From: Pieris napi
Taxonomy: Eukaryota; Arthropoda; Insecta; Lepidoptera; Pieridae
DNA: 64,000 nt
Assembly: GCF_905475465.1 (NCBI RefSeq)
Contig: NC_062242.1
Coordinates: forward strand, 6,041,501-6,105,500
Reading direction: 5' to 3'
Position 1 is the stretch's first letter. Every line of letters starts with the position of its first letter. Under the pieces are notes generated by a model. The model did no database searches. It saw nothing but the letters and a program-made list of their open reading frames with translations, and was not told the DNA's origin. Below are positions 46,101 to 54,900 of this stretch, piece by piece. The position numbers and the translations under genes were made by a program.

Positions 46101-47842
46101 CATATTAACGGATTGGCGAAGAGACTTAGTTCTGCAGCCTACGCGGTTAAAAAAATTCGCTCTCTAACTGATGTCGATACAGCTAGACTTGTTTATTTTA
46201 GTTACTTTCATAGCTTAATGACTTATGGCTTATTATTATGGGGTCATGCTGCTGATGTCGAAACTATTTTCATCCTGCAGAAGAGGGCTATTCGTGCAAT
46301 CTATAATTTAAAATGTAGGGAATCTCTTAGAGATAAATTCAAGGAAATTAATATACTTACCTTTCCCTCGCAATATATTTATGAAAATATTATGTATGTA
46401 TACAAAAATAGTGATAAGTTTACTAGAATAGAACATACGCACAATGTTAATACACGGAACAAACGCAGGCTGCAATTTCCCCGTACTAGACTATCTAAAG
46501 TTAGTAATTCTTTTTTGGGGAAAGGGATACTCTTCTTTAATAAAATCCCAGAAGCTCTTTTATCACTGCCTTTCAATAAATTTAAGAAATGTATTAAAGA
46601 AAAGCTGTGTAAAAAGGCTTACTATAAAGTCAACGATTATCTAATTGATAAAAGGGCCTGGGACTAGTGCTAGACAGGCTACTTCTAATTAATTTGCGAT
46701 ATTTGTTATAAATAAGTGTTGTTTGATGATTTGCTGTTTTAAAAGAGTACCGAGAGTTTTTTACGCCGGCTTTTTCTCTCGGCCTACACCCTCTGTCTTC
46801 TTTGCCGATGAGTAGGGATGCCTTCAAATTTAATGACGTGGAATAAGTGATACATGTATCTTACGTTCCATAATAAACATATTTTATTTATTTTTTTATA
46901 ATGTTTTTATCATAAATTAAACTTTTAAAAATTTAATTAAATCTTATAGAATATATTTAAGTTCTTATTTCGCGACTGCTACAAGTAAATTAGAGTCCTA
47001 TGCTGGTACATAAAATTGTTCGTAAGACAAATAGGTAGACAGTTCGGTTATATTACCCACAATGTAACATTAAAGTCTTGATTGAACATCTCAACAATCA
47101 ATTGATATTAATTGAAATAATGATTGAAATAAATTGCTCATAAATCTATACGGAATTATTGATTTGACACACTAATAATAAACGTCAAGATCTGTTTAAA
47201 ATGCATTAATGTATTTGACTTATGCCTTAATCGGTAGTAAGTTCCTTGAACACAAGCAAGCTTTATAACTAACTTCAAATACAGCCTTGCGATTCTATAA
47301 CTCACTTTTCGAACTCACACAGCGGTTTTCACAGAGGCGGTCGCGCTCTAATCAGTAGTAAAGCAGTCATTTTACGATTTGGCATTCTAATAAGGTTGTA
47401 GTTTATTGTTTATTAGAATGCCAGCCAGACTGATTAGAGCGCGACCGCCGCTGTGAAAACCGCTGTGTGAGTTCGAAAAGTGAGTTACAGAATCGCAAGG
47501 CTGTTGCACCAATAAGTGCTATATTTTAATAATATATTTATAAAATTTAACTATTAATTTCCGTCTTTAGCGCTTATATAAATTTATCAAATATTTTACG
47601 TGCGATGATGTTTTCAGACCACAATTTCACCAATCCTGACTTCATTCTGTTTCGGATGTGTAGCAGTGATTTCAAGTCTTCTTCTCATACTCACCCCCGA
47701 AACCAAGGACCTACCACTGATGGACACTATTATACAAATATATGATCACGCCGCAGAAGTTAAGAAGAGAAAAGAGGAGAAGAAACAAAAATGTGCCGCC
47801 GACAATAATGCATTTGATTTAGATTATTCTACGCATTTATAA
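37124..47842 (+). CDS. SLC22-like organic cation/carnitine transporter (MFS)
   Basis: Plasma-membrane transporter of 545 residues with about 12 predicted membrane helices. Exons: 37124-37278, 37798-37999, 41046-41146, 42511-42662, 43044-43664, 44294-44475 and 47618-47842 (phases 2,0,2,1,1,0). After TM1 comes the large extracellular loop of the OCT family with six cysteines and sequons (CYIPECENSTTEF, VGDICTNET). Then follow the MFS loop motif GWLCDRIGRK (148-157), the SLC22 signature ESPRW (264-268) after TM6, and the second repeat motif NKVGRKLPLCFGY. The tail is charged (VKKRKEEKKQK). Length and topology are normal, so it is probably functional. Substrate cannot be predicted. Introns 2, 3 and 6 are swollen by repeats described separately. 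Confidence 0.92.
39930..40080 (+). repeat. SINE remnant in SLC22-like intron 2
   Basis: Contains GTGTCAGACAGAAGGCTGAA, CACCCACTTGTTTATGAAAC and the end GGGTTGTAGTCGCACTGG followed by ATTATTATTATTA. This matches the body and 3' end of the same lepidopteran SINE group as 27425-27580. Confidence 0.6.
40126..40237 (+). repeat. Direct repeat copy A (flanks SLC22-like exon 3)
   Basis: About 112 bp from ACAAGATCAACATAAAATTG to CTAAGATTGTTA, including TTATTGAGAAATCAGTCAAT. A copy about 93% identical by eye lies at 41464-41579 in the next intron in the same orientation. No terminal repeats or target duplication are obvious. Confidence 0.75.
40552..40794. mobile_element. Hairpin MITE, copy 1 (SLC22-like intron 2)
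   Basis: Near-perfect palindrome with arms of about 100 bp (40552-40653 and 40692-40794) around a loop of about 38 nt. The arm starts GCCCTGCGATTCTGTAACTC and includes CGAACTCACACAGCGGTTTT. It would fold into a long hairpin in DNA or pre-mRNA. A second copy is at 47284-47501. No ORF. Confidence 0.85.
41464..41579 (+). repeat. Direct repeat copy B (SLC22-like intron 3)
   Basis: Partner of 40126-40237, reading ACAAGATCAACGTAAAATTG through TTTACTACAATTATATACTT and AGATTGTT. See copy A. Confidence 0.75.
42800..42925 (-). repeat. SINE remnant in SLC22-like intron 4
   Basis: Plus-strand text TCCATTGGTGCTCAGCCGAG, then TACGACCTCAGGGATGA and CCACTAGATTAGC, is the complement of the tRNA-derived head of lepidopteran SINEs (degraded B box around CTGAGGTCGTAGACTCAAAC). 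Confidence 0.55.
43750..43990 (-). repeat. Possible SINE-derived sequence in SLC22-like intron 5
   Basis: TTGAACCCAGAACTTCCGAA near 43934-43955 is the complement of a B-box-like GGTTC context. TCGATCACCACTTGTTTATG near 43824-43843 resembles the SINE body. Heavily decayed; boundaries uncertain. Confidence 0.35.
44579..44799 (+). mobile_element. Short Helitron-like element in SLC22-like intron 6
   Basis: A 221-bp element from TCTTTATACATATAATTCTT to GTCTGTCGGGTCCACTAG, inserted between A and T. The body has ACGACTGGACCGATTTTGTT and the CCAGATGGCGCTGCAG block typical of short lepidopteran Helitron derivatives. Confidence 0.6.
44815..45000. mobile_element. MITE with GTAAAGCGGGCC termini
   Basis: A 186-bp element with inverted ends GTAAAGCGGGCCAAAGACGG and CCGTCTATGGCCCGCTTTAC; the match continues inward through ACCGCATGTTG. 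GC-rich compared with its surroundings, no ORF. It abuts the LINE that begins at about 45001. The target duplication is not clear. Confidence 0.7.
45001..46893 (+). mobile_element. 5'-truncated jockey/CR1-group LINE
   Basis: A non-LTR retrotransposon missing its 5' part, ending in an A/T-rich tail after AATAAACATATTTTATTTA. It holds the reverse-transcriptase ORF at 45147-46667. Upstream in-frame sequence (FRPIGADDIVRIFRT) is also element-derived but broken by a TGA at about 45110. An antisense 3' fragment of the same family is at 24842-25245. Confidence 0.85.
45147..46667 (+). pseudogene. Reverse transcriptase of LINE, N-terminally truncated
   Basis: A 506-residue open frame without endonuclease. 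Reverse-transcriptase blocks are in order: NFRPISVLPTCSKIFEKI, NNQFGFTKGRSTADA, FCDLSKAFDCVQHETL, GVPQGSILGPFLFLVYINDL, catalytic FADDTSL and a C-terminal LGITMDSKLQWSPHI. Copying depends on the full-length family member; this copy lacks the apurinic endonuclease needed for insertion. Domain order fits the jockey/CR1 group. Confidence 0.85.
47284..47501. mobile_element. Hairpin MITE, copy 2 (SLC22-like intron 6)
   Basis: A second palindrome of the family at 40552-40794, starting GCCTTGCGATTCTATAACTC and ending with its complement. The right arm has lost about 20 nt near the loop, so the hairpin is asymmetric. It lies 116 bp before the last SLC22-like exon. Confidence 0.85.
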
Positions 47843-48978
47843 CGCGTAGCTTTTATGTTACTAAAGTTATAAATACATTACTGATAGCGTAAAATAATAA
47901 GATCAAAATACTACATTATAAAAGTAAATATCTTAGAGAAGAGGAAATTATTACTTATTTGGAATTGAAAATTTCTAAAGAATGTGTCCGTAACCTCGTG
48001 GAAACTCTGGAAAAATGTAATGGAAAGATTTTTGTCTAGAAACATGTACTAAGATATCTTAATTGATAAAAATAAATATAATGATCTTTCACTGCAGACA
48101 ATTTTTGTTTATCTCTTTAGTATGTGAATGAAAAAATATATTTTATGAACTCCAAAAACCTCTAAAATTAATTCTGTTTGTTGTACCATATTACAAGCTC
48201 AGTTTAGAACACAAGATGTACCTACCTAACGTATCTACGTAACAGATCTATAGCAAACACGTCTCTCAAGTACATATTATGATAAAGCAACTACTTAAGA
48301 ACTATGCATTGATCGAATAAGAACTTCACATATAGTTTCACTAGGCAATTATTTTGTCGGTAAAAAACATAAGGTTGAAATATTTCTCTCAGTTAACTAC
48401 GAAATATTGAAAAATACGAAACATGTGGCCCATCATATCGGCTCATCTGAGCAGAGCTTTTGCATAGGTACACCTGTATTCAGTTATGCTACCGAGGCGT
48501 AAGTATCATACTTTTGGTCTCAGAAATGTGCTTACTTAATAGTGACATTACACCGTACCAGTCAGTTGGTTCCTCAAACCAGAGGTGAAGAGTAATTTAA
48601 ATACAAATTTCGTTATAATATACGTTCCTACCAGGAATCGAACCCAATACTAACTCAAGACATCAATTTTAATTATAAATTTTGCGTTAATAGCTTTAAA
48701 ATTACGGTTTTCAATAAGGTAATCTTAATAATATACCACCCACGCACCGGTATCGATTTCTTATATGCGGGCTTACTAGTAAGGTGTTAAAATATGTGTA
48801 TTAACTATTTCTATAGCACAGGCCTATAATGAAATTTTGTAAAAGTCTAAGATAGTATACAACCACCTGTGTTTATCCATCGATTGGTCAGAGTGTGGCT
48901 TACCGGCCGATCATTAACCCAGTTGGGATTCACGTCGCGAGCCGAGGGCACGCCAGCGGCGCTCGCCGGCAATTCACC
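47843..48978. other. SLC22-like / TOG gene intergenic region
   Basis: 1.1 kb. The left part is the 3' UTR of the transporter (AATAAA-like sequence near 48070). A decayed tRNA-type SINE head lies at about 48600-48660: the minus strand reads GGGTTCGATTCCTGGTAGG, a good B box without a matching A box. The GC-rich stretch 48895-48978 is probably 5' UTR of the TOG gene. Confidence 0.5.
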
Positions 48979-51900
48979 ATGCAACTGCCTGAAATACCCC
49001 CGCCTCCCCTCGCACCTCTGTGGGACCGAATATTGCGAGCCCGCGCTCTACCGCCGGATCTCGACGTCCAACTCCTTTACATCGCCATCAAGGATCGACT
49101 CACTCACCCGGAATGGGAAGTAAGGCTTCACGCATTAAGAGTGCTCGCTGATCTTCTACCTCTCTCAGGCAATGCACTTTCATTCCCTTTCGACCAAGTT
49201 ATAGACAATCTGGGACATACGTCGCCGAACGTTAGAAAAGCTGCATTGGATGCGCTTAGGGTTTTTTGCACCCACTGCGAAGAACCAGAATGTGCGGCAC
49301 GTGCAATACTAGATAAGTGTTCCTATAACAATATTCGACCTCAATCCGCAGATTTAAGTTTTAAAATAAACGTTGTGACTGGTTTAGTTTTATCTATTCC
49401 AACACTTTTTGGAATTTTAAAACGAAGACATAGAGACCTCGACATATTTCCGGTAATTGAAAATTTGGGTGAGAAATTGTTCGATTCTGTGCATAAGGAC
49501 GCTGCTTTACGATCTTTAATGAAACTGCGTCGCGTGTGTGGACCACGTGACTACGCCCTGTGCTTTTCAAGGCTGGACCCAAGAGTTCAAGATAAATTTC
49601 GCTACTTGTGTGAAATGTACGACGAAGACTCAATGGACGTCTATTACGGACCAAGGCGGTCTCGTAACCAAAATGTGATACATATTAATAGAATTTTAAA
49701 TAATCCAGCAACAATACCCATCCATTTCTCTACTGATTCTTCATCAGACGAATCATATAGAGTACCGTTGCACAATAATAATTACGCTAAAGTGATAATA
49801 GAGACAGAAATTAAATTCGATTCGGACACAGCAATTACAATGACAGTCTTAGAACAAAATGAAACCGAATCTGACAAAAATGCTGCAAGTGATGATGAAT
49901 GTTCTAGTGAAGATCGTTTGTTCTTAAAGTACAGTGAGGAGGAATCTGAAGAAGATGCAGATGTTATAGTGAAAAAAGTGCGTTTCGGTGGAGAAAGTGT
50001 AAAAATACGGACGCCGGACAGTGATAATTTGTTAAATAGTGAGGATGATTCAAACCAAAATAATTCTCGAAGTATATTAGAAAAACTAAATGAGGAAGTA
50101 AGTTTACCAGATAGACCATCCATATTAGATAAGGCAAAGGAAATAAAACGAGCTGTTGAAAAAGAAACTCTTGCACCTCATAAAAAAAGTGGAATACCGC
50201 TACCAGTAATCCAAAAACAAAGAAAAAGTTTGGCTAATGTGAGCAGAAATGATAATAGAATAAAATCAAAGTCTTTGAGTGAGCTGTATGATTACTTTAA
50301 CGGTAATAAAAAGAAAACATTAGAAACGAAATCGAAAGAAAGAACAGGTTTTGCCCTCACCCTTTCTGAAGTGAAATCTCCTGAGACGGTTTCCAGTCCT
50401 GTGGAATCACATCGAGAAGTTGAGGTATTACATAACTTACAACGGAGTCCCACCGTGTCCCCGAGAAGACCACAAACACGCGTCACCGTTGATACTGATA
50501 GGCGAGTATGATTCAAGCAAATAAAACAAAATAAGTTTGGTTGGCCTCTTGAAATATTTACTGAACCGCCTTACATAACTCAATTCAGCCACTCACTTAT
50601 TTATTGATAGTAATAATAATATTAATTTCCTAAATGTAAGTAAATAAAACATTCCTTCGTGGGCCACTTACTTACTCGTTAGTCAATTATTGCAATGACC
50701 TTTGTTGATATTAAACTAAACATGCCTTATAGACTTGAAAAACACAAGAACCCTGAAAAGTATAGATTCCTGCGATATCAGTATATACTGGATGATACCT
50801 ATTTTGCCGACTTTCTTTGTTATACATACGTATAAGTAATTTAAATGTCCAAACAGTAAACGTACTTTATCATTTGAACAGATTCGTACTGGATTTGATC
50901 GCATCTTCTCCTCCAGAATCACTGCTTATCTCTCCTCGGCCATCATCCCCCTTACAATTACACTATGATTGGGAGGCCTTAGGTGTAGTACCAAAATACA
51001 TTTCAGAGCAGTTGCATAATACGGTAAATATGAATTGATATATATTTTTTTTAATTCAATTTAATACTTAAGCCCTAAGATTAGGTAAAATGACATTATG
51101 AAATCAGTTTTAATGTTTTCGAAAACTATTTTTGTGTGTAATAAATTAAACAAAAATTTGTAAAATAAGATTTCCCCGTAAAAGTAAGAAATTGTTCATT
51201 ATATTTTAAAGAAACTCTTATTATAGATAAATAATAGATAAACCTAGGGGCTAATATTATCTTTGGATTATGCGTGTAAGTACTAACTAATGTCATAAAT
51301 TCGCGTTTATATCCGATAAAGAATTGTTATTTTAACTCAGGGGCTGTTCCAATAGAGATTTGCCTTGACCTGTCTGGGCGAAAATGGTCCTTTGCATGCT
51401 AATTTTATTCCCTTAGACACAATAAAACTTTGAGTTCAGATATGCTTGGACGATAAATTTTGATTACGTGTTTAGTTACTTTTTGTTTTCTGTATTTTAT
51501 GACGTGCGATGTAATGTCACACGAATAGGTTTCTTATATTTGGCCTCTGCTTTATTTTTAGACGATAGTCGTAATATTATAAATGGCAAAAGCAAATGTT
51601 TGCACAATATGTGTTTGTCAATGTCTTTTAAGATTATTTGTAAAATTCATTTTACAAAAAACGTAACGTGGTTTATCTTGCACATTTATTTATAACTACA
51701 ATATGACATGACAATTTTAATCAAAGATTTATACTATACAACAACCAAATTACAGAATATAAAAGTAGTAACAAATAAAGGAAAATATTATTCATTTTAT
51801 GTTTGAAGGAAATAGCAAATAGTCGACATCACAGGGGACCGAAGATCTGGCAGCTACCTCGGACAAAGAAGTAGGTAGTCTAGCTATTCAAAGGGAGAAC

Positions 51901-54900
51901 GCTGCCAGTATCTTCGGATCCTTGCCTAAAGGGACTCCTTTTAATAATATATTTAAGTTAATATATTATATTTTTAAGGGTATTAAGTTTTATATAATTT
52001 AAGTTCACAATTATATCGTGGTTTAGCCGGAGCTTAAAATTAAAGTACCATAGGACTTTAGAAGGTTTACGGCCTAAATCCGTAACGATTGAGTAATATT
52101 AATTCCGTTAATAATAAAATGATATAAAACGATCAGAAGCTATATTTTTACTATATTGATATACTTGTATTTATTACATATTGAGCAGGAAAACTGGATA
52201 TCAGCTGTAAAGGCAGCGGATCAGCTCCACGGCGCATTATTGGAATCAGATAACGTCGCTTTGCTGGAGACCGCTGCCCTATCTCTTGTGCAACACATGT
52301 GGGCCCTTAGTGATGCGGTATGTATTCAATTCATAAATTAGAAACGTGAAAGTTCGTGGGGTACGAGGACGTAATAAAGGACTCGCTGGTGTGATCTGAT
52401 TGAACACACACCCAGTTACCCTAATTAAATATGTTGAAATTAAATGTGTCATGAATAACATAAGGACATTGGACAGACTAGAATAGGAATAATTAACGAT
52501 GGCTATTGCGATTTTAAATATTTGAAATGATGCAAGTTTTGATAGAAATAGTATCTACATGTGAATGTAAAATAAATGTTAGTAAATAAGGGCTGTTGAT
52601 TATATTTTAATTTTGCAGATACCAGCAACAAGAGCACCAGCAGAGGGAGTTGTGTGCTCAATGGTTCGTAATGCAAACGCAGATTGCATAAGGCAGCTGT
52701 TGCCAGACCTGTTGCGCAGACTTTCAAGGGAACCAGCACCCACTGCCTTACCCCATGCACTATTGCTGAGGATTGCATTACATCATTTGGTTGAATTAGT
52801 TTTCGACCAAAATATCATCACGGTAAGCTGCAACATCAACATATTGTAATGTCAAAATGATTAAAGTCGAACTTTTGTAAATTCAACAATTAGCTATTAT
52901 AATATTCAAATAAAGTTTCTGAAAGAAAATCAGGAAGTTTCAAACCAATTAAAGAAAAATTATACTAAAACTTAAAATTCCAACAGGAGACAGATTTAAA
53001 TAAGCTAGAAGCCGCCCGCCTTCAAGCCACCATGTGCCTGGCTAAGGCGGCGGGACCAGCTGCTGTTTTAGCTGCTGTTAGGCGTTGTTTAGGTGTCTCA
53101 TCCGATGCTGACATGTTTTGTTACAAAGTAGGTATTTTACGAATTACATGACATCTTTACTTAAGAATAAAATAACTCTATTAAAACATAAGCCACACTA
53201 GTAATAACATTTCATGTTAAATGGCTTTTCATTTAAAAAAGTGTTCCTCCTAGTGTTCTATAAGATTAGTAGTCATTAAGAAATTACAAAAATGGATAAC
53301 ATACTACTCAAAGGACCATGCAAAATATTATATTTAATTTATAAATTTCTTTAACAGTTACGTGACAAAATCAACAAACCGCTGGAAAACATGCCAATCC
53401 ATGTTTCGAGGTATGTTGATTGATGATCAGTAGGTTCATGTTTCAAAAAATAAATTGTAGGTACCTACAATCAATTTTTTTATATATACAAAACGTAGGT
53501 ACTTTATAAAAGAATTTGCTCAGTTTCATATTGAGTACTACACTATTCTTGAATTATGTGATATTTACTATACTTAAATGTTTGTAGTATTACTGTGCTT
53601 TCAACATTTTTTTACTTGGGTATTTAAGTACCTATTAATTCCCAGGATCTTGATTCCTGTTTGTTATAAGTGTATATTACACCTTCAAACAACTAGACAT
53701 TTGTAGGACGTCTCAGCTACCTGTACCGACCCGTCGTCGTCGAGCAATGTCTACTCCAGCCCCAGCTCCTAGGCCTAGAAGACTGAAACCCTTACCAGAC
53801 TCTGCACCATCGCTGGGTAAGCATAAATCAAGGTTATATTTTTGGACCTGAACGGAAAAACAAGCTTGTTTATAGTACAAGTACAAGTCGTGTATATTTA
53901 TTATATTACTTATAACATTAATTACATCTATTTTTCTATTATTATCTATCTCTTTAAGTATATATATATAGTTTTTCCATAGATGAACTTTTATTTAAAA
54001 TATAAACTTAATTATATATTACCATCAAATATACAGTTTTTAAAATTTTCTTAACCTACATAAGTAGATTAATTTCTTCTAGTACAGCAGAATGTAGTCA
54101 TGGTGCAACAGCTTTATTCAAAATATTAAACAGAATACAAGATTAACTATACTATAATAATAAAATCTGCTCATAACATATACGCTTTAAGCGGTTTTAA
54201 TTTCCATTATTCAACAGTTTATCTACACAAAATAAATGTTGTATTTAATACATTTTGAATTTGTGAAAAAAATGCGTAGAATAAATATTTCATTTCTTAC
54301 AGGTATCTCTTCTCCTGGAAGAAGATTAGAAGTTAGACCAATAAATACACAACAGTAAGTGTGCCTATAATACTATTGGAAATTATTATTTAAAGTATAT
54401 TTTTAAAATAACATATTTCTATTACTTTGATCAACAAATTTCTGAAAAGATTTAAGTTGTAGATATGTATAAAAGTGGTTTTCTATATATGTATATATAG
54501 GCCGTGTAATTATTGTTTTCATTATTTCAACTCCCATAAACGGAAAGGTATCTACCTACCTAATATTTATTAGCCTCAGCCTTGATCTTAGGGAAAATTT
54601 TCAGCTGTCGAGTAAATTTTTCCTTTTATTCAATGAAGGCTAAATCATCAAACGATTGTTGGCTTACCTTCACGGATTCTATGAAGTATGCAAAAAAAAT
54701 TCCGATTTGTGTACCACCTGAATGACATTTAGTTGTTAAAGAATGTGCATTATTGACGGTATAAAGGCTATGCCAAAACACTTCATATTAAGGTATTATA
54801 TGCAGGCGTTTTTTATACGAATCTTTACCATACTTACTTATGTCAGGTCATACGTTGTAACTATTTCAATAACAGATTTGTGTTATTGTGTTTTAAAATT

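Noticed and set aside
48600..48665. tRNA gene suggested by a perfect B-box-like GGTTCGATTCC (minus strand)
   Set aside because: No A box or cloverleaf can be formed around it; it fits a decayed SINE head better.
48895..48978. Upstream start (GTG) for the TOG gene
   Set aside because: There is no ATG in this stretch; the first in-frame ATG at 48979 has a good context and leads straight into the TOG domain. An upstream exon cannot be excluded.
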